NCBI GenBank assembly: GCA_045133795.1
Contig: JBGUUT010000028.1
Coordinates: forward strand, 1-10,315
Direction of reading: 5' to 3'
DNA from: RGIG8597 sp045133795
GTDB lineage: Bacteria > Spirochaetota > GWE2-31-10
Length of the DNA: 10,315 nucleotides
The notes under the pieces were generated by a model that was not told where the DNA came from, searched no databases, and worked only from the letters and a program-made list of their open reading frames with translations. This document shows positions 1 to 6,086 of this stretch, piece after piece. How positions within the stretch are numbered: position 1 is the first letter of the stretch; every line of letters begins with the position of its first letter. A program made the translations under genes and the position numbers.

Positions 1-2
1 AA

Positions 3-1214
3 AACAGCATGTATCACTTAACTACTCGTGAATATATGATGGACAAAGTTAACAATCAAATTAGTACCGGAAAAAAACACCGGTTACCGAGTGAAAGTCC
101 GGTGGATGTAACACAAGCTATGACTTTTCACAGTAAGATGTTTAAAATTGAGCAATTGGAACGTAATATAAACGATTTGACTGGTGAAAGAATGTTGGCG
201 GAATCAAAAATGTCGTCAACTATTGATATGTTACAACGTGCTAGAGAATTGGCAGTACAAGGTTCAAACGGTATTTACAATGAAGAAAACCGACTTGCAA
301 TGTCTCAAGAAGTAGATCAACTTTTGAGAAATTTGATATTGGAAGCTAATTCTAAATATAAAGGAAATTATTTATTCAGTGGTCACCAAAAGTATACAAA
401 ACCTTTTGAAGTTATAGAAGGTGCGGTAAAAGGTGCTGATTCTGCAATGATTACCGAAGTTCATTATCTCGGTGACAGCGGTAAACATTTGCGTGAGATT
501 GATTTTAACGAGTATGCATCAGCTGTTCCGGCCGGAAGTGAATTATTTTGGGCAGAGCAGTTTGAAGTTCGCTCAAAAGTTAATACCGCAGATTTTCGTT
601 TGGAAGAAGATGCTGCAATTTTGATTGACGGTGTGCGTATTGATTTTCAAAGCGGCGATAATATTTATGCCGTTATGGATAAAATAAATAAAAGCGATGC
701 TGCCGTAAATGCTTCCGTTGATATAACAGACGGAGGTTTGATAATAAAATCAGCACATCCGCACAGAATTGAAATGGCAGATATAGAAGGCGGAAAAGTT
801 CTTCAGAATCTTGGTGTTATAGAAGAAGGATTCCCGTTTGGTCCGAATAATTATAATAAAGATGCGGATGTTTTCGGCGGAAGTATTTTTGATGTATTAA
901 TCGGGCTTCGTGATGCAATGATTCAAAATAATTCAGAGGATATCGGAGGACGTTATCTCGGAGCTTTAGATGAAGCAGTTAATAATATTACTTTTCATCA
1001 AGCAAAGACCGGAGCGTTACAAAATCGTCTTGATTATTTATCAGAACGTCTCGGAGATGATAAAGCTGTGTATACGGAAACAATGTCAAAACTTGAAGAT
1101 GTTGATATGGCAAAAGCATTAACAGATTTGTCTGCGTTGGATTTTGCACACAAAGCAGCATTGTCTAGCTTGGCAAAAATTACTAAAACTTCATTGATGG
1201 ATTTCTTACGATAA
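3..1214 (+). CDS. flgL: Flagellar hook-filament junction protein FlgL (HAP3), 5'-truncated by the window edge
   Basis: FlgL forms the ring that joins the hook-associated protein FlgK to the flagellin filament; in spirochaetes this filament is periplasmic. The N-terminal part has the flagellin-like D0/D1 signature, with QISTGKK and then PSESPVDVTQAM, followed by helical residues including RARELAVQGSNGIY and NYLFSGHQKYTKPF. The C-terminal helix ends in ALSSLAKITKTSLMDFLR, a typical D0 helix of flagellin/HAP proteins. An ATG lies at 9, but the frame stays open to the window edge (codons AAC AGC precede it) and about 20 residues of the usual FlgL N-terminal helix are missing. The true start is therefore probably upstream, and the entry should be read as partial. 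The gene is followed after 3 nt by fliW, so it is the first visible gene of a flagellar checkpoint operon. The family call is firm; the 5' end is not visible. Confidence 0.93.
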   Translation, partial: NSMYHLTTREYMMDKVNNQISTGKKHRLPSESPVDVTQAMTFHSKMFKIEQLERNINDLTGERMLAESKMSSTIDMLQRARELAVQGSNGIYNEENRLAMSQEVDQLLRNLILEANSKYKGNYLFSGHQKYTKPFEVIEGAVKGADSAMITEVHYLGDSGKHLREIDFNEYASAVPAGSELFWAEQFEVRSKVNTADFRLEEDAAILIDGVRIDFQSGDNIYAVMDKINKSDAAVNASVDITDGGLIIKSAHPHRIEMADIEGGKVLQNLGVIEEGFPFGPNNYNKDADVFGGSIFDVLIGLRDAMIQNNSEDIGGRYLGALDEAVNNITFHQAKTGALQNRLDYLSERLGDDKAVYTETMSKLEDVDMAKALTDLSALDFAHKAALSSLAKITKTSLMDFLR

Positions 1215-1217
1215 ATT

Positions 1218-1625
1218 ATGGAAATTCAAACGGAAGTTTTTGGGAAAATAGAAATATCGGAAGAACAGGTGATTTCTTTTGCTGAAGGTTTATCAAAAGT
1301 AAAGACTGTTTGTGAGTATGTTTTATTGCCGGTAGAAGATGAACTTCTTTATTGTTTGCAGGCGAAAGATTATCCGGAAGTCTCTTTCTTTGTAATAGAT
1401 CCGTTTGTTGTGACGAAGGATTTTCGCTTGCAAGTGGATACGGAAGAATTATTGACCGTTGGTTGTGAGAGTGATGTTTTGCCGGAAAGTGTATTGGTTC
1501 TTTGTCCTTTTATAAAGGGAAATGCCGCAGGAGATTTTAACGTAGATTTTCAGTCGCCGATTTTAATAAATCGTTTATTGCGTCTGGGAAAACAGTTGAA
1601 AAATCGTTGGGGTGTATCAAAGTAA
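1218..1625 (+). CDS. Divergent FliW paralogue (flagellar assembly factor family)
   Basis: This 135-residue protein aligns over its length with the FliW family and with the next gene. Shared landmarks are VFGKIEIS near residue 8, EYVLLP near 33, LQAKDYPEVSFFVIDPF at 47-63 and SPILIN at 113-118. FliW proteins bind flagellin, and in Bacillus subtilis also CsrA, to balance flagellin synthesis against filament export. This copy is unusual. The usual WLQ is CLQ, the TANLLGP segment is replaced by NVDFQSP, and the C-terminus has LLRLGKQLKNRWG in place of the common basic KAKQVI ending. It has four cysteines (32, 46, 83, 96), against one terminal cysteine in the neighbouring paralogue. The start is the ATG 3 nt after the flgL stop. 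No Shine-Dalgarno is visible before it, so translation probably depends on ribosomes finishing flgL. Whether it still binds flagellin or CsrA cannot be judged from sequence. Confidence 0.85.
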   Translation: MEIQTEVFGKIEISEEQVISFAEGLSKVKTVCEYVLLPVEDELLYCLQAKDYPEVSFFVIDPFVVTKDFRLQVDTEELLTVGCESDVLPESVLVLCPFIKGNAAGDFNVDFQSPILINRLLRLGKQLKNRWGVSK

Positions 1626-1670
1626 ATAAAAAAATGCATGATATTAAAAATATTATGAGGTAAATGGTAG

Positions 1671-2111
1671 ATGAAAATTCTAACAAGAGTTCTTGGAGAA
1701 ATTGAAGTTTCAGAGAAACAAAAAATATTTATTGAAGAAGGTTTGTTTGGGTTGGAAGATGTACAAGAGTACGTTCTTTTAAACAGTAGCGAAGACAGCC
1801 CTTTTTATTGGTTACAAGCAGTGGAAATACCTGAAATAGCATTTCTTCTTGTAGATCCAACTTTAGTGATGGAAGATTATAAATTATCTGTAGTTGAAGG
1901 CGACTTAGAATCGATTGGACTCAAAGATGACGGTGATTATTTATTGTTTAGTATTGTAAATCTTAATAATGATCCCGCAAAAACAACAGCGAATCTTTTA
2001 GGACCTTTGGTTATCAATAAGGAAAATCATAAGGCTAAGCAAGTAATCAGTACAAATGAAAAATATTCAGTTCGCCAGCCCCTTCATTCAGAGAAGGAGG
2101 GGGCATGCTGA
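1671..2111 (+). CDS. fliW: Flagellar assembly factor FliW
   Basis: This is a canonical FliW of 146 residues. Family landmarks in order are VLGEIEVSE at 7-15, EEGLFGLED at 22-30, EYVLL at 33-37, SPFYWLQAVEIPEIAFLLVDP at 43-63, KTTANLLGPLVIN at 104-116 and KAKQVI at 121-126. The last 20 residues, from about 127, form an extra polar tail whose coding sequence doubles as the csrA ribosome-binding region. FliW is a cytoplasmic protein that binds flagellin. When flagellin is exported, FliW is freed and, in B. subtilis, antagonises CsrA allosterically. GAGGT at 1657-1661, 9 nt before the ATG, serves as ribosome-binding site. The gene sits 45 nt after the divergent paralogue and overlaps csrA by 7 nt, fitting a FliW-CsrA partner module. 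Treponema pallidum has a FliW (TP0658) shown to bind flagellin; I recall csrA being adjacent there too. Confidence 0.94.
   Translation: MKILTRVLGEIEVSEKQKIFIEEGLFGLEDVQEYVLLNSSEDSPFYWLQAVEIPEIAFLLVDPTLVMEDYKLSVVEGDLESIGLKDDGDYLLFSIVNLNNDPAKTTANLLGPLVINKENHKAKQVISTNEKYSVRQPLHSEKEGAC
2078..2104 (+). promoter_or_regulatory. csrA ribosome-binding site inside a possible hairpin, with CsrA-type ANGGA core
   Basis: AAGGAGG at 2094-2100 is a perfect Shine-Dalgarno, only 4 nt from the csrA ATG at 2105. CCTTC at 2081-2085 can pair with GAAGG at 2093-2097 across a 7-nt loop. CC at 2079-2080 can then pair with GG at 2099-2100 around a bulged A. An alternative register pairs GCCCC (2078-2082) with GGGGC (2100-2104). 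Both registers bury the Shine-Dalgarno. The whole element is inside the fliW coding region, so ribosomes translating fliW would open it. The site also contains AAGGA, matching the ANGGA core bound by CsrA. Pairing is read by eye; the regulatory role is inferred. Confidence 0.5.
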
Positions 2112-2335
2112 TTTTGGCAAGAAAGGAAAATGAAGCAATTGTGATTGGTGATAATATCGAAGTCACAATTGTGAGCATTAAAGGAGATTATGTAAAAATA
2201 GGAATTAATGCTCCTGAAAATGTAAAAGTATTTCGGAAAGAGATTTTTACGGATATACAAAATGCAAATAGAGAATCCGTAATAAAACAGCCGGATGCAG
2301 TAAAAAATTTAGGAAATTTTTTGAAAAAGAGATAA
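2105..2335 (+). CDS. csrA: Carbon storage / translational regulator CsrA
   Basis: CsrA is a dimeric RNA-binding protein that recognises ANGGA motifs, often in hairpin loops over ribosome-binding sites, and represses or stabilises the mRNA. In bacteria that have FliW, a main target is flagellin mRNA. The 76-residue protein starts MLILARKENEAIVIGD and has the core KIGINAPENVKVFRKEIF. Arg6 and Arg44, the two RNA-contacting arginines of the family, are both present. It is about 15 residues longer than the 61-residue E. coli protein and similar to the 74-residue B. subtilis form, whose C-terminal extension takes part in FliW binding. That fits the fliW gene immediately upstream. The start ATG overlaps the end of fliW by 7 nt and has a perfect AAGGAGG. 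It is the last gene before a strong terminator. Confidence 0.97.
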   Translation: MLILARKENEAIVIGDNIEVTIVSIKGDYVKIGINAPENVKVFRKEIFTDIQNANRESVIKQPDAVKNLGNFLKKR

Positions 2336-2338
2336 AAC

Positions 2339-2400
2339 GGAAAAATGTACTTTAGGTAATAAAAAGAAGATGTTTTTGTTCCTAAAAGTACATTTTTTTT
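2339..2400 (+). terminator. Intrinsic terminator after csrA
   Basis: The left arm, AAAAATGTACTTTAGG (2341-2356), pairs with CCTAAAAGTACATTTTT starting at 2381, with one bulged A. The pairing continues inward as AATAAAAA (2358-2365) with TTTTTGTT (2373-2380), leaving a GAAGATG loop. Eight T residues end the structure at 2393-2400. It closes the flagellar operon 4-5 nt after the csrA stop and separates it from the pfl promoter. Confidence 0.9.
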
Positions 2401-2415
2401 ATTTAAAAATAGGAA

Positions 2416-2439
2416 ATTAAAATATTAAAAAATTTTAAT
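2416..2439. repeat. 8-bp perfect inverted repeat upstream of the pfl promoter
   Basis: ATTAAAAT at 2416-2423 and ATTTTAAT at 2432-2439 are exact reverse complements separated by 8 nt. The centre is about 60 bp before the predicted pflB transcription start, a common position for an activator site. The sequence is nearly pure A and T, so it could equally be an UP-like element or chance in AT-rich DNA. Confidence 0.3.
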
Positions 2440-2450
2440 GTGTTTCGTGA

Positions 2451-2480
2451 TTTACAACTACATTGACAAAGTGGTATAAA
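2451..2480 (+). promoter_or_regulatory. Predicted sigma-70-type promoter of the pfl operon
   Basis: TTTACA at 2451-2456 (5 of 6 to the -35 consensus) and TATAAA at 2475-2480 (5 of 6 to the -10) are 18 nt apart. TGG directly before the -10 gives an extended TGN motif. The start would be near 2487, leaving a leader of about 47 nt before pflB. A perfect TTGACA at 2463-2468 has no good -10 at 16-18 nt and is less likely to be used. Confidence 0.65.
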
Positions 2481-2523
2481 AAAAGCATTGGCTTAGATAG
2501 TTTTATTTTGTCAGTCATGTAGC

Positions 2524-2530
2524 GGAGGTG
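2524..2530 (+). promoter_or_regulatory. pflB ribosome-binding site, deciding the start
   Basis: GGAGGTG lies at 2524-2530, and its GGAGG core ends 5 nt before the ATG at 2534. An in-frame GTG at 2528 lies within this motif and therefore cannot be the start. Confidence 0.88.
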
Positions 2531-2533
2531 ATT

Positions 2534-4768
2534 ATGATAGATTTCGAACAATGGCATGGTTTTCGTAAAGACGGTTGGAATGTTCGTGTAGATGTTAGAA
2601 ACTTTATACAGAAAAACTTTATGGAATATGAAGGTGATGAAAGTTTCTTGTGTGGACCGACACAAAAGACGACAGCTATTTGGAATAAACTCTTAGATTT
2701 AATGAAAGAAGAAAGAAAAAAAGGGATACTGGATGTAGAAACTACGCTTCCTTCTTCTATTACATCTCATAGTGCCGGATATATCGATAAAGATAACGAA
2801 GTAATTGTTGGGTTACAAACAGATAAACCTCTGAAGCGTGGTATTTATCCTCGTGGTGGGTTGAGAATGGTAAAAACAGCCCTTGAAGCCTTTGGATATT
2901 ATATAGACCCAATAACAGAAATGATTTTTACTCAACATAGAAAAACTCATAATGACGGAGTTTTTGATTGTTATACAGAAGAAATGCGTGCTGCCCGAAG
3001 TGCAGCTCTTTTGACAGGTTTGCCGGATGCTTATGGACGTGGACGTATAATAGGAGACTATCGACGTGTTGCTCTGTATGGTGTGGACTGGTTAATCAGA
3101 GATAAAAAAGAACAAAAGCGTTTATTGAATGTTGCAGCAATGACTGATGAAATTATTCGTCAACGTGAAGAAATTGAAATGCAGATTCGTTCTTTGGAAG
3201 AATTGAAAATTATGGCATCATCTTACGGTTTTGATATAAGTCAACCTGCCGCAAATGCGAGAGAAGCATTCCAATGGGTTTATTTTGCTTATCTTGCTGC
3301 CGTAAAAGAACAAGACGGTGCTGCAATGTCATTAGGTCGTGTGTCTACTTTCTTAGATATTTACACTGAAAGGGACTTAAGAAACGGCGTATTAACGGAA
3401 GAAGAAGTTCAGGAATTAGTAGATCAATTTGTAATAAAATTAAGAATTGTTCGATTCCTGAGAACTCCGGAATATAATGCGTTATTTTCCGGTGATCCGA
3501 CATGGGTAACAGAGTCTATCGGAGGTATGTCCTTTGACGGTCGTTCTCTTGTAACAAAAAACAGTTTCCGTTTCCTTCATACTTTGAAAAACTTAGGACC
3601 GGCTCCGGAACCGAATTTGACAGTTTTATGGTCAGAACGTCTTCCTCGTAAATTTAAAACTTTCTGTACTAAGACTTCAATTGACACATCAGCTATTCAG
3701 TATGAAAGTGATGACTTAATGCGTCAGTATTACGGAGATGATTACGCAATAGCTTGTTGTGTATCTGCAATGCGTGTAGGAAAACAAATGCAGTTCTTCG
3801 GTGCAAGAGCTAATCTTGCAAAAGCGTTGCTTTATACAATTAACGGCGGTATTGACGAACGTTTGAAAATTCAAGTAGGTCCGAAAGTTGAGCCAATCAG
3901 AGATGAGTATCTTGATTTTGAGACAGTTATGGAAAAATATGACTATATGCTGGAATGGCTTGCCGGTTTATATATTCGTACATTAAATGTTATTCATTAT
4001 AATCATGATAAATATGCGTATGAATCATTGCAGATGGCTTTGCATGATAAAGATATCGTAAGAACAATGGCTACGGGAATTGCCGGTTTATCTGTAGTTG
4101 CCGATTCATTGTCTGCGATAAAATATGCAAAAGTAAAAGTTATTCGTGATGAAGACGGAATTGCAATTGATTATCAAACCGAAGGGGACTTCCCTAAATA
4201 TGGTAACAATGACGACCGTGTAGATTTAATTGCATACGATATAGTAGAACGTTTTATGAACAAATTGCGTAAACAATCTACATACAGAAATTCAATGCCG
4301 ACAACTTCTATTCTTACTATTACATCCAATGTAGTTTACGGAAAGAAGACCGGAGCGACACCGGACGGAAGAAGAGCCGGAGAAGCATTTGCACCGGGAG
4401 CTAACCCAATGCACGGACGTGATGAACTTGGAGCTGCAGCATCTTTGTTCTCTGTAGCAAAACTTCCGTATTGTCATGCTCAGGACGGTATTTCAAATAC
4501 TTTCTCTATTGTTCCTGATGCATTGGGAGCTTCTGAAGAAGAAAAAGTAAACAATCTTGCTTCATTGCTTGATGCTTATTTCAATCAAGGTGCTCATCAT
4601 TTAAATGTAAATGTATTCCACAGAGAAACTTTGATTGATGCTATGGAACATCCGGAAAAATATCCGCAGCTTACAGTAAGAGTTTCCGGTTATGCCGTAA
4701 ACTTTATAAAGTTGACTCCGGAACAACAGCGTGAAGTAATCAGCAGAACTTTCCATGAACAATATTAA
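2534..4768 (+). CDS. pflB: Formate C-acetyltransferase (pyruvate formate-lyase)
   Basis: This enzyme converts pyruvate and CoA to acetyl-CoA and formate, the main anaerobic route of pyruvate use in many fermenters. It is a cytoplasmic glycyl-radical enzyme of 744 residues, close to the usual length of about 750-760. The N-terminus has the typical WHGFRKDGWNVRVDVRNFIQ. The adjacent catalytic cysteines are Cys408-Cys409 in AIACCVSAMRVGKQMQFFGA; this double cysteine marks true PFL rather than diol dehydratase or benzylsuccinate synthase relatives. The radical glycine is Gly719 in TVRVSGYAVNF, near the C-terminus as expected. The ATG at 2534 was chosen because GGAGG lies 5 nt before it. It is the first gene of an operon with its activase pflA, whose start follows the stop by 1 nt. 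No radical 'spare part' protein of the YfiD type is encoded in the window. Confidence 0.98.
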   Translation: MIDFEQWHGFRKDGWNVRVDVRNFIQKNFMEYEGDESFLCGPTQKTTAIWNKLLDLMKEERKKGILDVETTLPSSITSHSAGYIDKDNEVIVGLQTDKPLKRGIYPRGGLRMVKTALEAFGYYIDPITEMIFTQHRKTHNDGVFDCYTEEMRAARSAALLTGLPDAYGRGRIIGDYRRVALYGVDWLIRDKKEQKRLLNVAAMTDEIIRQREEIEMQIRSLEELKIMASSYGFDISQPAANAREAFQWVYFAYLAAVKEQDGAAMSLGRVSTFLDIYTERDLRNGVLTEEEVQELVDQFVIKLRIVRFLRTPEYNALFSGDPTWVTESIGGMSFDGRSLVTKNSFRFLHTLKNLGPAPEPNLTVLWSERLPRKFKTFCTKTSIDTSAIQYESDDLMRQYYGDDYAIACCVSAMRVGKQMQFFGARANLAKALLYTINGGIDERLKIQVGPKVEPIRDEYLDFETVMEKYDYMLEWLAGLYIRTLNVIHYNHDKYAYESLQMALHDKDIVRTMATGIAGLSVVADSLSAIKYAKVKVIRDEDGIAIDYQTEGDFPKYGNNDDRVDLIAYDIVERFMNKLRKQSTYRNSMPTTSILTITSNVVYGKKTGATPDGRRAGEAFAPGANPMHGRDELGAAASLFSVAKLPYCHAQDGISNTFSIVPDALGASEEEKVNNLASLLDAYFNQGAHHLNVNVFHRETLIDAMEHPEKYPQLTVRVSGYAVNFIKLTPEQQREVISRTFHEQY

Positions 4769-4769
4769 T

Positions 4770-5504
4770 ATGGTTAAGGGAAAGATTCATTCTTATCATA
4801 CACTGACAGCCATTGATGGACCGGGATTACGTTTTCTTTTGTTCCTTCAAGGCTGTCCTTTGCGTTGTGTGTATTGTCATAATCCCGATTCTTGGTTGTC
4901 TGAAGATTATAAAGAAGAACGAACAGCCGAAGAGATTTTTGAGATTTTTGATAAATATCGAAATATTTGCAGCGGCGGTATTACAATTTCCGGCGGAGAG
5001 CCTTTAATGCAAAAGGAATTTCTTTCGGAATTGGTACATTTATTTCGTAAAGAGGGAATTCATACGGCAATAGATACTGCGGGTTCTGTATCTTTAAGCG
5101 ATTCAATGCAATTGGTTGAAGATACAAATCTTTTTATTTTAGACATTAAACACAGTGACATAAAGAAATATCATGAGCTTACCGGCGGAGATTTAAATAT
5201 TACCTTGGCAAATGCGAAGTTGCTTTCTGAGGCCGGGAAAAAAATGTGGATTCGATATGTATTAGTTCCCGGTATTACGGATGATATACAAGATATTAAA
5301 AAGGAAGCTCAGATAATTTCGGAATTAAATGGTGTCGAGAAGGTTGTGGTTCTTCCATATTCAACTCTCGGACGAGAAAAGTGGAGAAAATTAAATTACA
5401 CTTATCAATTGGAAAATATAGAGCCGCCGTCAAAAGAACTTTTGAACTCGACAAAAGAAATTTTTAAGGATGCAGGATTGCCTGTTTCTTCAGGAAACAG
5501 TTAA
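4770..5504 (+). CDS. pflA: Pyruvate formate-lyase activating enzyme (radical SAM)
   Basis: PflA uses a [4Fe-4S] cluster and S-adenosylmethionine to place the glycyl radical on PflB. The motif GCPLRCVYCHNPD carries the CxxxCxxC cluster ligands at residues 29, 33 and 36. ITISGGEPL carries the GGE motif at 75-77 that helps bind SAM. DGPGLRF before the cluster motif is typical of glycyl-radical activases. At 244 residues it matches the E. coli enzyme (about 246), and it lacks the extra ferredoxin-like cysteine clusters seen in several other activases. Two in-frame ATGs are possible, 4755 (14 nt inside pflB) and 4770 (1 nt after the pflB stop). Neither has a Shine-Dalgarno. I chose 4770 because cysteine spacing then matches E. 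coli PflA to within one residue. Translation is probably by reinitiation after pflB. Its own stop abuts the start of the next gene. Confidence 0.95.
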   Translation: MVKGKIHSYHTLTAIDGPGLRFLLFLQGCPLRCVYCHNPDSWLSEDYKEERTAEEIFEIFDKYRNICSGGITISGGEPLMQKEFLSELVHLFRKEGIHTAIDTAGSVSLSDSMQLVEDTNLFILDIKHSDIKKYHELTGGDLNITLANAKLLSEAGKKMWIRYVLVPGITDDIQDIKKEAQIISELNGVEKVVVLPYSTLGREKWRKLNYTYQLENIEPPSKELLNSTKEIFKDAGLPVSSGNS

Positions 5505-6077
5505 ATGAAAGAAATAGTTTCAGATTCTATTACGATTCTAACCGAAAAAAAATCAAAATTTATCACAAGATTATACAAAGTTACGTCTCAGGCACAGATT
5601 GATGAATTATTAAAAGAAATCCGAGTTTTGGAAAAAGGTGCGACGCATAATTGTTATGCTTGGCGTTTGGCAGAAAAACAAAGTGTAGCTGAAGGACGCA
5701 GTGACGACGGCGAGCCATCGGGAACAGCCGGTCAACCAATGCTCTCGGCGTTATCCGGTGAAGATGTCGTAAATGTGCTTGCAATTGTAACGCGATATTT
5801 CGGCGGTATAAAGTTGGGAACCGGTGGTTTGGTGCGTATTTACGGCAAATGTGTAAAAGAAGCTTTGAAAGACAGCGGAATGCAACCTTTTATTATTCGA
5901 GAACATTTTGAATATTCGTTTCATATTTCAAAAACCTCGCATTTACAATATATTTTAGATAAACTTGCTTTCTCTCCGATAGAACGAGATTTTTCCGATT
6001 CGCTATATCCGGTTTATCATTTTGTTTTTTCGGAAGATGAAAAGTCTAGATTTCTGAAAGAAGTAGAAAAGATTTAG
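5505..6077 (+). CDS. yigZ: YigZ/IMPACT family protein (UPF0029, C-terminal DUF1949)
   Basis: This 190-residue protein belongs to the widespread YigZ family, related to the N-terminal domain of eukaryotic IMPACT, a translation-control protein. Its bacterial function is unsettled; the two-domain fold suggests RNA or ribosome binding. Family signatures are ATHNCYAWR at 46-54, SDDGEPSGTAGQPML at 66-80 and VTRYFGGIKLGTGGL at 95-109. These make up the IMPACT domain (about 15-120). The remaining 65 or so residues fit the DUF1949 domain. The ATG directly abuts the pflA stop codon (TAAATG). AGGA at 5492-5495 is a weak, rather distant ribosome-binding site, so coupling to pflA is likely. Its place in a pfl operon may simply reflect operon packing, since nothing in the protein points to fermentation. 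Confidence 0.93.
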   Translation: MKEIVSDSITILTEKKSKFITRLYKVTSQAQIDELLKEIRVLEKGATHNCYAWRLAEKQSVAEGRSDDGEPSGTAGQPMLSALSGEDVVNVLAIVTRYFGGIKLGTGGLVRIYGKCVKEALKDSGMQPFIIREHFEYSFHISKTSHLQYILDKLAFSPIERDFSDSLYPVYHFVFSEDEKSRFLKEVEKI

Positions 6078-6081
6078 GAGG
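6076..6081 (+). promoter_or_regulatory. Ribosome-binding site supporting a GTG start
   Basis: AGGAGG at 6076-6081, overlapping the yigZ stop codon, lies 5 nt before GTG at 6087. An ATG at 6085 is in another frame and meets a stop within eight codons, so GTG is the only sensible start. Confidence 0.85.
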
Positions 6082-6086
6082 CAGAT

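Noticed and set aside
2463..2468. Perfect TTGACA as the -35 of the pfl promoter
   Set aside because: No -10-like hexamer lies 16-18 nt downstream; TTTACA with the extended TATAAA fits better.
2528..2533. GTG start for pflB two codons upstream
   Set aside because: The GTG is part of the GGAGGTG ribosome-binding site itself; ATG 2534 is correctly spaced.
2435..2665. 76-codon open frame on the minus strand over the pfl promoter and the 5' end of pflB
   Set aside because: It overlaps a clear promoter and the conserved pflB N-terminus, and the peptide resembles no family I know.
4292..4477. 61-codon minus-strand frame inside pflB
   Set aside because: It lies opposite a conserved enzyme-coding region, and its Cys/Arg/Ser-rich peptide is typical of antisense shadows.
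4813..5007. 64-codon plus-strand frame inside pflA in another phase
   Set aside because: It overlaps the radical-SAM motif coding region and has no ribosome-binding site.
5581..5784. 67-codon minus-strand frame inside yigZ
   Set aside because: It is opposite the conserved SDDGEPSGTAGQP motif region, with no supporting signals.
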